From an uncultured Candidatus Saccharibacteria bacterium (lineage in GTDB: Bacteria; Patescibacteriota; Saccharimonadia; Saccharimonadales; Saccharimonadaceae): a stretch of DNA of 64,000 bases. Below the pieces are notes generated by a model. The model was not told the DNA's origin. It saw only the letters and a program-made list of their open reading frames with translations, and made no database searches. Below are positions 9,130 to 18,855 of this stretch, piece after piece (positions within the stretch are counted from its first letter, which is position 1; every line of letters begins with the position of its first letter). Made by a program: the position numbers and the translations under genes. The DNA lies in assembly GCA_948435375.1 (NCBI GenBank), contig CAOJGQ010000002.1, positions 32,425-96,424 on the forward strand, given 5' to 3'.

Positions 9130-9158
9130 ATTTGTTGGCTGAGACTTTGCGCTAAATC

Positions 9159-12100
9159 TTACAACTCGGCGACGTCGGCAGCTGAGGGCATGTCGGCGGT
9201 CATATCAATCGTTTCGTCGGCAATTTCTTCTTCCTCAGCATCGGTGAGGGCGAGAGGTTTGACGCCAGTGCCGACTGGGATCTTGCGACCAATGATGACG
9301 TTCTCTTTCAGACCGTTGAGGTGGTCAACTCGACCGTTGATGGCGGCGTTGATTAAGACGCGAGTAGTATCCTGGAAGGACGCAGCCGAGAGGAAGGAGT
9401 CGGACCAGATCGAAACCTTGGTGATACCGAGCAACAAGTTCTCATAAGTGGCAGGTTCTTTGCCGGTCGCTTCGAGCCGCTTGTTCTCAGCCACGATCGC
9501 AGCGCGTGAGACGATGTCGCCAGAGACGAAGCTCGAATCGCCGGCTTCGTCAATCATAACGCGACTAAACATCTGGCGCACGATGATCTCAAGGTGTTTG
9601 GCGGAGATTTCGTGGCCCTGCGCAGCGTAAACGGCAATCACGTCGTTCATGATATAGCGAGCGGTTTCGTCGGCACCTTTATATTTCAAGAGATCCTGAA
9701 GGTTCAATGAACCAGTGGTGAGACGATCACCGGCTTCGAGCATATCGCCACTCTTGACCAAGAGTTCAGCTTCGTTCGGGATTTCGACTTTGACGGCGGC
9801 GCCAGCCTCGGCGACAATCACAATTGCATCTTCGACTAGCTCAGCAATACCATCAGTCATAGCGATGAGCGGTTCTTTACCTTCACCCTTGTCAGCGAGG
9901 ACGTCGCCAGTTTTGACACTAGCACCATCACGGACGCGAGCGGTGCGGCCACCGAGCTCCATACGAGTGGTGTCGCCGGAATCTGGAGTAATCTGAACAA
10001 CGTATTTACTATTGTCTTCCCAGACCTCAACACGACCGGAGACTGGAGTGACATAGGCTTGGCCTTTCGGTGCGCGAGCCTCGAGCAGCTCTTCCACACG
10101 CGGAAGACCGCGGGCGATAGCACCGGAGCCGGCCACGCCAGAGCCGTGCTTAGTGTCGAGTGTAAGCTGGGTACCAGGTTCACCGAGCGACTGGGCAGCA
10201 ATCACGCCGACTGGCTGATGCGACTCGACCAAGACGCGAGTCGACATGTCGACGCCGTAGCTCTTACGCGGCACACCACTCACGGCAGTAGTGGTGAGGA
10301 CGGACTGAATCTTCACGCTTTCAATCTTTTCGTCGCGTTCGATTTGGTCCGCAATCTCTTGGCTGATGAGCTGGTCAGCGTCAACATAACCAGGCACCGG
10401 AGCGGCGGTATAGCGACCAGCAATGCGGGCGGCAAAGCCAATACCAGTATATTCACTCTCCTTGCGGAAGACCTCGAAGCCTGGATCTTCGGCTGCTTCG
10501 TCGGTAGTAAAGACATCTTGGGCAACGTCAACCAGACGACGAGTCAGATAGCCGGAGTCGGCAGTACGTAGCGCGGTCGAGACCTGACCTTGGCGAGCGC
10601 CTCGAGTAGCGATAAAGCTTTCAAGGGTGTTAAGGCCTTTCTTGTAGCTACTCTTGACTGGGAGCTCAATTTCGTTGTTGTTAATGTCGACCATGATACC
10701 GATTTCGGCGGACGCGAGCTTAATGTTACTAATCGAGCCACGCGCACCAGAGTTCACCATGACGGCGATGTCGGTGTCCATGCTGGCAAGTTTACTCTTC
10801 AAGAAGTCAGAAATCTTCTTGTCGATGTCGCGCCAGTTGTTGACCGTAAGACTGTAGCGTTCTTCTTCAGTGACGAGGCCTTGGTCGAATTGCTCCTGGA
10901 TCAAAGCGGTCTTAGCATCACCTTCAGCGATAAAGTCGTCGATTTCGGAATAAGTCGGGTAGTCGTCCTTCGCGGTCGAGACCGAAGCGATTGTTTCGTA
11001 TTCAAAGGCTAGGTTCTTAACAGCGTCAGCGGTCTTCACCATAGTTTCGGCGCCGTATTGGTCGAAGATTTCGGCCATAACATGCTTGAGCTGCTTGCTG
11101 GTCTGAACTGAATTGTCGTAAGCATATTCTTTTGGCAAAACTTCGTTGAAGATTGCACGGCCGAGCGTAGTGTTGCGAATTTCCTTCTTAGCGAAAACGC
11201 GAATCGGAGTTTGCAGGGTGATTAAACCTTGGTCATAGGCCATTTCGGCTTCGTAGATTGAGCTGAAAGGCTTGACTTCTTCAGTATCAGCGCCTGGTTT
11301 ATCGTAAGTAAGGTAGTAAATACCGAGCACGACGTCCTGGTAGATTGCGAGCACCGGAGCACCATCGGCTGGTTTGAGCAAGTTTTTGCCAGCTGACATG
11401 AGTTCGCGCGCTTCGGCCTGGGCCGCATCAGAAAGCGGCAGGTGGACCGCCATTTGGTCACCGTCGTAGTCGGCGTTAAAGCCGCTCGCGACCAAAGGAT
11501 GGAGCTGGATAGCCTTACCATCGATCAATTTGGGTTGAAAAGCCTGAACCGATAATCTATGTAGACTTGGGGCCCTATTTAATAGAACATACTTCCCCTT
11601 GATGCATTCGTCGAGACCGTCCCAAACTACTGCTTCGCCAGCGTCAATCATGCGAGTAGCGGTGCGGATATTAGCGGCGTGTTCATTAGTCATGAGCCAG
11701 GAAATCACGAATGGTTTGAAAAGTTCGAGTGCCATCTGTTTCGGCAGGCCGCATTCATTAAGCTTAAGCTCTGGACCAACCACAATTACTGAGCGACCAG
11801 AGTAGTCAACACGTTTACCAAGCAAGTTTTGGCGGAAACGACCTTGTTTACCCTTCAAGAGATCAGAAATACTCTTGAGCTTGCGACGGCCGTTTTGAGC
11901 GCTAGCGCTGCGGCTGCCATGAACAGCAGAGTTATCAATCAGGGCATCGACTGCTTCCTGGAGCATACGCATTTCGTTGTGGCGAATAACTGCGGGGGCG
12001 TTGAGCTCGATTAGCTTGCGCAAACGATTGTTACGATTAATCACGCGGCGATAAAGATCGTTCAAGTCGCTAGTGGCGAAACGTCCACCAGGCAAAGCGA

Positions 12101-13025
12101 TCATTGGACGCAGATCGGGTGGGATCACGGGCACGACAGTCATGATTAAGTCAAGCGGCTTAATACCAGCGGCTTCCATACCTTCGAGCACTTTGAGTCG
12201 CTTCATGATTCGCTTCTGCTTTTGACCTTTGGTCTCTTCGACTTCGGCGCGCAGTTCGTCAATCATTGACTTAAGATCGATTTCATCGAGGAGCTGTTTG
12301 ATTGCCGTAGCGCCCATTTCAACTTCAATCAATTCGTCATAATCATCAGGCAAGTTGCGGTACGCTGATTCACTGATTACTGCACCTTTTTGCAGACTAC
12401 CAAGGGCATTTTTGCGCATCAGGTAATCCGCTTCGAGCTCTTCGAGTTCTTTAGCCTGCTGGTCAGCCAGAGCTTTAGCGTTGGCGTTTTTATCCTCGGC
12501 CATTTTTTCGTAGCGCAGGTGAATTGCTTCACGCGCTGCAACCGTATTAGCTTCAAGATCATCCAAACGCTTGGCAATTTCCTCATCTTTAGCGTCAACG
12601 ATAAGGTATGAGGCAAAATAAACCACTTTCTCAATATTTTTCACGGTCAAGTTAAGCAAGACACTAAGCGCGCTTGGTGTGCCGCGCATGAACCAGATGT
12701 GAGCAACTGGTGCGGCAAGTGTGATATGGCCCATACGCTCACGGCGAGAAATACTCTTAGTGACGAGATTCCCTTCCTTGTCGACCGCGGCCTCGCGCGA
12801 ACGCACGCCTTTAAGCTTTGAATCGTGCGGGTTAATATCCTTGACCGGGCCGAAGATTCGTTCGCAGAACAAACCATCGCGTTCCGGTTTTTGGGTGCGA
12901 TAGTTAATGGTTTCTGGCTTCAAAACTTCGCCGTAGCTCCAGCCTAGGATGTCTTCCTTGCTGGCAACGCTCAAACGAATTGAGTCAAAATCGTTGGCGC
13001 TGATATAATTATCCATCCAAGCCAT
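9159..13025 (-). CDS. rpoC: DNA-directed RNA polymerase subunit beta'
   Basis: 1288 residues from the ATG at 13025 (MAWMDNYISANDFDSIRL); an in-frame ATG at 13043 lies inside rpoB, whereas 13025 has GAGGAG at the right distance and lies just after the rpoB stop. The active-site loop is present as NADYDGDQ (Mg-binding Asp triad), with the bridge-helix and trigger-loop regions (RGARGQVS, SLGEPGTQLTLDTKH). No large lineage insert is obvious. Forms core RNA polymerase with RpoB; rpoB-rpoC is one transcript. rplJ/rplL are not upstream. Confidence 0.98.
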   Translation of the reverse strand: MAWMDNYISANDFDSIRLSVASKEDILGWSYGEVLKPETINYRTQKPERDGLFCERIFGPVKDINPHDSKLKGVRSREAAVDKEGNLVTKSISRRERMGHITLAAPVAHIWFMRGTPSALSVLLNLTVKNIEKVVYFASYLIVDAKDEEIAKRLDDLEANTVAAREAIHLRYEKMAEDKNANAKALADQQAKELEELEADYLMRKNALGSLQKGAVISESAYRNLPDDYDELIEVEMGATAIKQLLDEIDLKSMIDELRAEVEETKGQKQKRIMKRLKVLEGMEAAGIKPLDLIMTVVPVIPPDLRPMIALPGGRFATSDLNDLYRRVINRNNRLRKLIELNAPAVIRHNEMRMLQEAVDALIDNSAVHGSRSASAQNGRRKLKSISDLLKGKQGRFRQNLLGKRVDYSGRSVIVVGPELKLNECGLPKQMALELFKPFVISWLMTNEHAANIRTATRMIDAGEAVVWDGLDECIKGKYVLLNRAPSLHRLSVQAFQPKLIDGKAIQLHPLVASGFNADYDGDQMAVHLPLSDAAQAEARELMSAGKNLLKPADGAPVLAIYQDVVLGIYYLTYDKPGADTEEVKPFSSIYEAEMAYDQGLITLQTPIRVFAKKEIRNTTLGRAIFNEVLPKEYAYDNSVQTSKQLKHVMAEIFDQYGAETMVKTADAVKNLAFEYETIASVSTAKDDYPTYSEIDDFIAEGDAKTALIQEQFDQGLVTEEERYSLTVNNWRDIDKKISDFLKSKLASMDTDIAVMVNSGARGSISNIKLASAEIGIMVDINNNEIELPVKSSYKKGLNTLESFIATRGARQGQVSTALRTADSGYLTRRLVDVAQDVFTTDEAAEDPGFEVFRKESEYTGIGFAARIAGRYTAAPVPGYVDADQLISQEIADQIERDEKIESVKIQSVLTTTAVSGVPRKSYGVDMSTRVLVESHQPVGVIAAQSLGEPGTQLTLDTKHGSGVAGSGAIARGLPRVEELLEARAPKGQAYVTPVSGRVEVWEDNSKYVVQITPDSGDTTRMELGGRTARVRDGASVKTGDVLADKGEGKEPLIAMTDGIAELVEDAIVIVAEAGAAVKVEIPNEAELLVKSGDMLEAGDRLTTGSLNLQDLLKYKGADETARYIMNDVIAVYAAQGHEISAKHLEIIVRQMFSRVMIDEAGDSSFVSGDIVSRAAIVAENKRLEATGKEPATYENLLLGITKVSIWSDSFLSAASFQDTTRVLINAAINGRVDHLNGLKENVIIGRKIPVGTGVKPLALTDAEEEEIADETIDMTADMPSAADVAEL

Positions 13026-13026
13026 T

Positions 13027-16000
13027 TTACAACTCCTCTCCAAGACCTGCTAGGTCTGAGTCATTATCACCATGCTCATCTCCTAGACCTTCGGCCTCTG
13101 TTACTTCTATTCCCTCATCATCCATCATTTCCTTGACTTCCTCGTCATCAAGGTCGACAAGCGTTTCAACCATGTCTTGGTGACCATGCTTGGCGTAAAT
13201 TAAGCGATCATCTTGCGAGCGCTCAATTTCGCGCGAGGTCTTCTCAATTACTTCACTAGCGTCAGCTGATTCACCGTGGTCCAACAGGTCGACTTTTAGA
13301 CCCAAACCTTGGAATTCTTTGACCAAGACGTTGAAACCTTCTGGCAGTTTCGGACCTTCGATTGGTTCGTGTTTAATGATCGATTCGTAGGCTTTGGCGC
13401 GACCATAAACGTCGTCAGATTTAATGGTGAGCATTTCCTGCAAAGCGGTAGCAGCACCATAAGCTTCAAGTGCCCAAACCTCCATTTCCCCGAAGCGCTG
13501 ACCACCATTCTGAGCTTTACCGCCGAGCGGCTGCTGAGTAACGGCAGTGTATGGACCGGTCGAACGGGCATGGATTTTGTCCTCGACCATGTGGTGAAGT
13601 TTAAGCATATGCATGACGCCGACACTGGTGCGTTCGTTAAATGGTTCACCGGTCAAGCCATCATAGAGCTGGACGCGGCCATCGCGAGCAAAGCCAGCTT
13701 TCTCGAGCTGCTCGGAAATAACTTCGTCCGGTACGCCGTTGAAAGACGGGGTAGCAACTTTATAACCGAGCGCACGCGCTGCCATACCGAGGTGGATTTC
13801 GAACAGCTGACCGAGGTTCATGCGGCTCGGCACGCCCATCGGGCTAAGCAAAACATCAATCGGCGTACCGTCTTCCATGTACGGCATATCCTCGACTGGC
13901 AAAATGCGCGAAACCACACCTTTGTTACCGTGACGACCGGCAATTTTGTCGCCGACGCTAATCTTGCGCATTTCAGCAACGTAGATTTTGATTTGCATAA
14001 GAACGCCAGCTTTAAGCTCGTGCCCTTGTTCGCGGGTGTAGACGCGTACGCCGACGACCTTGCCAGTACTAGAGCCGTTCATACGGACCGAAGTGTCGCG
14101 GACATCTTTAGCTTTTTCGCCAAAGATAGCTCGGAGCAAGCGCTCCTCAGAGCTGAGCTCCTGTTCACCTTTTGGTGTGATCTTACCCACCAAGATATCG
14201 CCAGGTTGAACCTCAGAGCCAACTACCACAATACCGTCTTCGCCAAGGTGGCGCAGGCTTTTCTCCGGAACATTAGGGATGTCGCGGGTCACCTGCTCCG
14301 GACCAAGCTTAGTTTCGCGCACTTCAACGTCGAAATCTTTAATATTAATACTAGTTAGCTTATCGTCTTCAACTAGGCGCGAAGAAATGACGATTGCGTC
14401 GTCCATGTTGTAACCGCGCCAAGGCATAAAGGCGACTAGAAGGTCTTTACCAAGCGCTAGTTCGCCATCAGTGACTGAAGCGCCTTCGACTAAAATATCG
14501 CCTTTTTTGACCTTTTGACCACGTACAACCTTAATGCGCTGGTTATAACAACGGTCGTCGTTGGTCTTTTCAAAATGCTCGAGCGGATATTCTTTTTCGC
14601 TATCTTTATATTTCACAATTACACTGACGCCATCGGCTTTCTGGACTTCGCCATCTGCCTCGGCGACTACGACCTGAGAAGTATTCATTGCGACGGCATG
14701 TTCGATACCGGTACCAACTGTGGCGGCATCAGTTTTGAGCAGCGGCACCGCCTGTTTTTGCATAGCGCAGGCCATAAGCGAGCGGTCAACACGGTTCTTC
14801 TCGACGAACGGAATAAGACTGGCTGAGGTACCAAGAATTTCCTTATGCGCGGCGTCGACGTGAGTGACAAGATTCGAAGCCACCTGGCTCGGGCGACCCT
14901 TAATACGAGCAGAAACCCACTCCTCGACAAATTCGCCTTTTTCGTTCAACTTAGCCGAAGCGTCAGCGATGATCATATCATCTTCACTGGCAGCGTCAAC
15001 ATAAATTACTTCGTTAGTGACTTTGCCATCTTTAACAACGCGATATGGTGCTTCGATAAAGCCATATTCGTTGATTCGAGCATAAGTAGCAAGGTTCAAC
15101 ACGAGGCCAACGTTGCCACCTTCCGGCGTTTCCACGGTACAGATACGACCGTAATGGGTCGGGTGAGCGTCACGCACGTCATAGCCAGCACGTTCACGGG
15201 TCAAACCGCCGGGACCCATACTAGACAGACGGCGTTTGTGTGCTAGTTCGGAATAGCCGTTCACTTCGTCCATGAGCTGTGAAAGCTGTGAGCTGGAGAA
15301 GAATTCCTTCACGGCGGCGACCACGGGACGCGAGTTCAAAAGTTGCGACGGAGTAACATCTTCGGGTGAAACCATCGACATGCGGTCAAGAATATTGCGT
15401 TGCAGGCGCAGCATACCAAGGCGGAATTGGCGCTGGACCAACTCACCGACCAGTTTCACGCGACGATTCGACAGCGAGTCAATGTCATCGGCCGGTTCCT
15501 GAGTATTATTAAGGCGGATGATTTCGCTGATAATCGCGACTAAATCCTTCATCTGCAAAGTGCGGTGCGCAGCATCATTCGGCGTATCAAAACCGAGGCG
15601 ACGGTTAAGCTTGAAACGACCAACGCGCGAATAATCGTAGCGTCGATAATCGAAGAATGCACGCTCAATCATCGATTTAGCGTTATCGACCGTCGCGAGA
15701 TCCCCTGGACGTAGACGTCGATAGACCTCGAGCAAAGCAGCAGACTGGCTAGTCGTGGTGTCTTTGTCGAGTGTGGCGTTAATATAGCTAATTGCACCAT
15801 TGTCAACTTCAGCAAAATGTGCGCGAATTTCGTCATCTTTGGCTACGCCAAGCGCTCGCAAAAAGGTGGTGACCGGAATTTTGCGCCGGCGGTCAATTTT
15901 AACATTGATACAGCCGCTAGTAGTAGTCTCAAATTCGAGCCAAGCTCCGCGGCCAGGAATCACCTTGGCACCATAATAGCGGTGGCCGGCCACTTCATCG

Positions 16001-16434
16001 GCGGTGAAGAAAACACCAGCCGAACGGATAAGCTGCGAAACGACGACGCGCTCGGTGCCATTGATAATAAAGGTGGCACGGTCGGTCATCCAAGGATAAT
16101 CGCCAAAATAAATGTCCTGCTCCTTGACTTCGCCGGTGACCTTGTTGGTTAGCTCAACTTGGACGTGAAGCGGGGCGGCATAGGTCGAAAGATTGTATTT
16201 TGCGGTCTTTTCGTCCTCAGCTGGAGTCTTGAAATAATAATCCTTGAAGCGCATCGACAACTTTTGACCAGTATAGTCGTCGATCGGGTTTAGTTCGTTG
16301 AACACTTCACGCAGGCCCGAACGCACAAAATCTTCCCAGCTATCTTTCTGGTGTGCGATGAGGTCGGGGATTGGAAGCGCTTGGTCGCCTTCAGTGAAAA
16401 AGACGCGACCCTGAGATTTGGTTGCTTTGCTCAC
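13027..16434 (-). CDS. rpoB: DNA-directed RNA polymerase subunit beta
   Basis: About 1135 residues from the GTG at 16434 (VSKATKSQGRVFF), which has GAGGAA 5 nt upstream; the longer ATG form from 16512 would add 26 residues with no family counterpart. Conserved blocks include the fork region RRLSSMGPGGLTRERAG, VETPEGGNVGLVLN, GYNMDDAIVIS and the C-terminal GGKAQNGGQRFGEMEVWALEA. The C-terminus ends in an acidic tail. In the rifampicin-contact region the Ser and His of the usual SGLTHKRR-type block differ (YSELAHKRRLSSMGPGG), worth an alignment. Acts with RpoC. Confidence 0.98.
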   Translation of the reverse strand: MSKATKSQGRVFFTEGDQALPIPDLIAHQKDSWEDFVRSGLREVFNELNPIDDYTGQKLSMRFKDYYFKTPAEDEKTAKYNLSTYAAPLHVQVELTNKVTGEVKEQDIYFGDYPWMTDRATFIINGTERVVVSQLIRSAGVFFTADEVAGHRYYGAKVIPGRGAWLEFETTTSGCINVKIDRRRKIPVTTFLRALGVAKDDEIRAHFAEVDNGAISYINATLDKDTTTSQSAALLEVYRRLRPGDLATVDNAKSMIERAFFDYRRYDYSRVGRFKLNRRLGFDTPNDAAHRTLQMKDLVAIISEIIRLNNTQEPADDIDSLSNRRVKLVGELVQRQFRLGMLRLQRNILDRMSMVSPEDVTPSQLLNSRPVVAAVKEFFSSSQLSQLMDEVNGYSELAHKRRLSSMGPGGLTRERAGYDVRDAHPTHYGRICTVETPEGGNVGLVLNLATYARINEYGFIEAPYRVVKDGKVTNEVIYVDAASEDDMIIADASAKLNEKGEFVEEWVSARIKGRPSQVASNLVTHVDAAHKEILGTSASLIPFVEKNRVDRSLMACAMQKQAVPLLKTDAATVGTGIEHAVAMNTSQVVVAEADGEVQKADGVSVIVKYKDSEKEYPLEHFEKTNDDRCYNQRIKVVRGQKVKKGDILVEGASVTDGELALGKDLLVAFMPWRGYNMDDAIVISSRLVEDDKLTSINIKDFDVEVRETKLGPEQVTRDIPNVPEKSLRHLGEDGIVVVGSEVQPGDILVGKITPKGEQELSSEERLLRAIFGEKAKDVRDTSVRMNGSSTGKVVGVRVYTREQGHELKAGVLMQIKIYVAEMRKISVGDKIAGRHGNKGVVSRILPVEDMPYMEDGTPIDVLLSPMGVPSRMNLGQLFEIHLGMAARALGYKVATPSFNGVPDEVISEQLEKAGFARDGRVQLYDGLTGEPFNERTSVGVMHMLKLHHMVEDKIHARSTGPYTAVTQQPLGGKAQNGGQRFGEMEVWALEAYGAATALQEMLTIKSDDVYGRAKAYESIIKHEPIEGPKLPEGFNVLVKEFQGLGLKVDLLDHGESADASEVIEKTSREIERSQDDRLIYAKHGHQDMVETLVDLDDEEVKEMMDDEGIEVTEAEGLGDEHGDNDSDLAGLGEEL

Positions 16435-16556
16435 AGTTTCCTCACTTTTAGTGTTAATAATCTTTGCAGCGCCGAAGATTACTGTGATGCTGAGCGCCCC
16501 GAAAGTCGCCATCTCTGGGGCCTACAAAAAACACCACACACTACTTCTTATCAAGA

Positions 16557-16585
16557 ATTATAGCGGATTATGTCCAGAAAAACAA
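16557..16585 (-). promoter_or_regulatory. rpoBC promoter and leader
   Basis: Minus strand: TTGTTT (16585-16580), 17-nt spacer, TATAAT (16562-16557). The leader of about 115 nt to the GTG contains a GGCCCC...GGGGC hairpin near 16500-16523 that could act on rpoB expression (inference). Confidence 0.6.
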
Positions 16586-16597
16586 GGGGAAAATCTA

Positions 16598-16626
16598 TTG
16601 ACTTTTTTAATGAAGTGTGCTATAAT
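16598..16626 (+). promoter_or_regulatory. promoter of the orphan gene at 16698
   Basis: TTGACT (16598-16603), 17-nt spacer ending GTGTGC, TATAAT (16621-16626), then GGAAGTAGGATA. It is back-to-back with the rpoBC promoter and correctly placed for the downstream gene. Confidence 0.85.
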
Positions 16627-16697
16627 GGAAGTAGGATACCTATTCGGTGTCTTGTATTCCCATATTTAGTAAAAAATAGAAGAAAGGGGGCTTTAAT

Positions 16698-17354
16698 ATG
16701 GGAAAGGGGAAATTTTTAACAGAGGTAGGGCTCGAAATACGGGACCTCAAGATTATAGGTGGCTATTCGATGCTGTCGGACGGGCTGTCGGTCGCCGAGT
16801 GCACAAGCGAGAACGGCACCGTCTTCTCAAGTGGAGACTGGAAGGTGACGCTAAACAGGGCGTCGACGGAGTGCGCAGGTGCACGCATCCGAGTAGTGAG
16901 CGAGACTTACCGACGCGGAATTAACGAGTATTTCGGCTGGCTGTTGCTCGGAACTCGCGAAGGGTGTAAGTCGACAAAGTTTATACCGAATACGCGTTTC
17001 GATCCGTCGTGTAGGTTCGACATCGTAGAAGATACGTTGCCGGATGGCGAGTACGACTTCGAGTTTAACGTGGCGGACAGTCGCTACACCGTGCTGATTT
17101 CAGACGGTGACGTCGAGACTCACCAATATTATGGACTGACACATGAGCCAAGAATCCTTTATACTGTAGAGGATGCAACTTGGGTGACATATGTAACCTC
17201 GCACGGTAAATGCAACGTCCATGAAAGTACGCTGGTCACGGAGTTGGATCCGGCAGTGGTGCAGGAAGCGCTAGATTTCTCTCTGGGAGAGCTGGGTGCG
17301 GTGGAATTGGTCGATCTGCTGGGACTTTGGTCTGACCTGCTCGAGTTGGATTAA
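16698..17354 (+). CDS. hypothetical protein, strongly promoted orphan
   Basis: 218 residues, no signal peptide or membrane helix seen. GGGGG lies 8-12 nt before the ATG and a consensus promoter starts the transcript about 65 nt upstream. The protein is acidic, with scattered Cys (about five) and a predicted beta-rich middle (VADSRYTVLISDGDVETHQY). The C-terminus is helical and leucine-rich. I do not recognise a family. It lies head to head with rpoB and is followed by a long GC-rich hairpin. The strong promoter argues that it is a real, well-expressed gene. Confidence 0.75.
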   Translation: MGKGKFLTEVGLEIRDLKIIGGYSMLSDGLSVAECTSENGTVFSSGDWKVTLNRASTECAGARIRVVSETYRRGINEYFGWLLLGTREGCKSTKFIPNTRFDPSCRFDIVEDTLPDGEYDFEFNVADSRYTVLISDGDVETHQYYGLTHEPRILYTVEDATWVTYVTSHGKCNVHESTLVTELDPAVVQEALDFSLGELGAVELVDLLGLWSDLLELD

Positions 17355-17358
17355 ATAA

Positions 17359-17415
17359 CCGCCCCGTGACCCTGTTGGTAACTTATGACTATTTGGGCTT
17401 GCCTCTCGGGGCGGG
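17359..17415 (+). terminator. GC-rich hairpin after the orphan gene
   Basis: CCGCCCCG (17359-17366) pairs with CGGGGCGG (17407-17414) around a 40-nt loop, starting 5 nt after the stop codon. No clean T-run, so termination is inferred. Confidence 0.45.
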
Positions 17416-17592
17416 CCTCATAGTTTTAAGAATCGAACAGTTTTGAGATTTTGATTGACAACGTAAAACTACCCCCACATGAGGGTAGTTTACTCACTTA
17501 AGCAGGGCTGATTGCCCAACAAAACTTAGTACTCGTCTTTTTGTTTAGGCTTGGAAAAACTTGACATCTGCTTTGTTCAGGCTTGAAACACC

Positions 17593-17629
17593 AAAAAACC
17601 GCCCTCTCTCAACACCTGGGCAGTTTTTT
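17593..17629. terminator. intrinsic terminator, possibly bidirectional
   Basis: AAAAAACCGCCC pairs with GGGCAGTTTTTT around an AT/CT loop; the arms carry A- and T-runs, so it could work on either strand. Confidence 0.7.
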
Positions 17630-17887
17630 GAACACATAAGCTCTCAACTTAATCGTTGGCCTCGCAGTTAGCCATATGTTCTTTCGAACTGTTCTTAGTA
17701 TAGCGGACTAGCGCGTTTTCGGCAAGACTTTTTCGATTTTTCGCGTCTTTTTGTTGGCAAATTTTTATGTATTTTTTACAACATTTTGGCTTTTATATCT
17801 GTTATTTTAGTGGAAAAGTGTGTTGTGAAAATTACAACATTTTGTCGTGTGCGAGATCGACATCTAGAACTTCGAGCGTTGTAAAAT

Positions 17888-17907
17888 GGACGCCATGAAA
17901 GGCGTCC
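17888..17907 (-). terminator. hairpin after the small gene at 17915
   Basis: GGACGCC / GGCGTCC with a 6-nt loop, immediately downstream (minus strand) of the stop of the 98-residue gene and followed by ATTTTAC. Confidence 0.6.
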
Positions 17908-17914
17908 GAGAAAA

Positions 17915-18211
17915 TCAATGATAGAGGTTTGAACCGCCGATTTTGCACTTTAGTAAACGCCGAGTGCATTCTTGGTAGCCTGGTAGCTTATGCTCGTACT
18001 GACTATAAAAGCCCAGTTTTTCGGTAATTTCATCGTGGTTGAGATCTGGATCTCCTTTGATTTCCCGCCAGCTTATCGCATGGCCAAGCGAGTTCGATTT
18101 CTTGACCAGCAGCTCCAGCCACTCCTTAGCGGTTCGGCTCGGGCAATTCTCCCTTATTACGCCCTTTTCAACTAGACTTTTGAGCGGTTTTTTCTTATAC
18201 ATTGGTGGCAT
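17915..18211 (-). CDS. small hypothetical protein, possible homing-endonuclease-associated repeat
   Basis: 98 residues, basic N-terminus (MPPMYKKKPLKS). GGGGG lies about 7 nt before the first ATG. The middle GHAISWREIKGDPDLNHDEI resembles the short DNA-binding repeat found beside HNH or homing endonucleases (weak match by eye). No nuclease domain is fused or adjacent. Its −10 box (TATAAT within 18251-18262, minus strand) overlaps the khpA terminator region. Downstream of khpA but probably a separate transcript. Function unknown. Confidence 0.65.
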   Translation of the reverse strand: MPPMYKKKPLKSLVEKGVIRENCPSRTAKEWLELLVKKSNSLGHAISWREIKGDPDLNHDEITEKLGFYSQYEHKLPGYQECTRRLLKCKIGGSNLYH

Positions 18212-18266
18212 TCTGATTCCCCCTTATTTTAATGTTCTCATTGATTTTGCACTATAATTATAACAT

Positions 18267-18303
18267 AAAAAAGGAAAGATGCACCACTCATTTTGTGATG
18301 CAT
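18267..18303 (-). terminator. terminator after khpA
   Basis: Minus strand: ATGCATCAC (18303-18295) pairs with GTGGTGCAT (18287-18279), followed by CTTTCCTTTTTTT. Confidence 0.8.
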
Positions 18304-18328
18304 TTTGGCTTCCTGATTTTCTGTTGGC

Positions 18329-18745
18329 CTAGATGTCGAGGTCGTCAAGATCAGCCAGTTCGGCGCGGGTTTTCTCAGCCCGCTCGTTTTCGCTTTCGCC
18401 ACCATCGAGTGGAGCTTCTTGATTCTCTTCATCGGTGCGCAGCTCCCCGATAGCTTCGGCATCGGTACGAGTTTCGCGGGAATAATCCCCATCAATATCG
18501 TCGGTATTGACGACCTTGAGGTTGTAGCGAGCACCGTTTTTCGTACCAAGAACGCGGAGTAGGGTGCGAATGCTCTGAGCGGTAGCGCCACGCTTACCAA
18601 TCACACGACCAACATCTTCTGGGTCGACGCTCAGGCTCAGCAAAACACCACGTTCGTCGATTTCACGGTCGACGACGACTTTATCCGGGTTGTTGACAAG
18701 GGTTTTTACGATATATTCTACGAATTGTTGGTCGATAGTTGCCAT
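18329..18745 (-). CDS. khpA: KH-domain RNA-binding protein KhpA-like
   Basis: 138 residues. The type II KH core is clear: VGRVIGKRGATAQSIRTLLR with the GxxG loop GKRG. KhpA is normally about 75-80 residues; here an extra acidic Glu/Asp/Arg-rich tail of about 50 residues is added. KhpA binds RNA and, with KhpB/Jag in other bacteria, affects cell elongation and small RNAs. Position right after rpsP is the usual one in many Gram-positive and CPR genomes. Confidence 0.9.
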   Translation of the reverse strand: MATIDQQFVEYIVKTLVNNPDKVVVDREIDERGVLLSLSVDPEDVGRVIGKRGATAQSIRTLLRVLGTKNGARYNLKVVNTDDIDGDYSRETRTDAEAIGELRTDEENQEAPLDGGESENERAEKTRAELADLDDLDI

Positions 18746-18817
18746 AAGGTCTCCAGTTATTAGTTATGCTATGTTTACATTATAACACAGGACAAAAAAA
18801 TGCCAAGAATTTTAGCC

Positions 18818-18848
18818 ATGCAGGGCATTGGCCGACAACGCCCTGCAT
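18818..18848 (-). promoter_or_regulatory. intercistronic hairpin between rpsP and khpA
   Basis: ATGCAGGGC / GCCCTGCAT stem with a 13-nt loop, just after the rpsP stop; a T7 run lies about 20 nt further, so it may partly terminate or protect the rpsP mRNA end. Confidence 0.5.
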
Positions 18849-18855
18849 TGGAGAA

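Larger units (their letters stand above)
8826..9158. other. intergenic region: lipoprotein leader, promoter, rpoC terminator
   Basis: Contains the about 150-nt untranslated leader of the lipoprotein gene, with small hairpins (ATGCCATAAGAATTTGGCAT and TTGGGACAATCCCAA), its promoter, and the hairpin at 9101-9129. I see no open reading frame with a start signal. Confidence 0.6.
17355..17914. other. 560-bp spacer with stacked hairpins
   Basis: Holds the long hairpin at 17359-17415, a second hairpin AAACTACCC / GGGTAGTTT (17466-17491), a good terminator at 17593-17629, a tandem near-repeat (TTTGTTTAGGCTTGG, TTTGTTCAGGCTTGA), and AT-rich sequence with TTACAACATTTT motifs (17765-17845). No supported gene. 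Confidence 0.6.
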
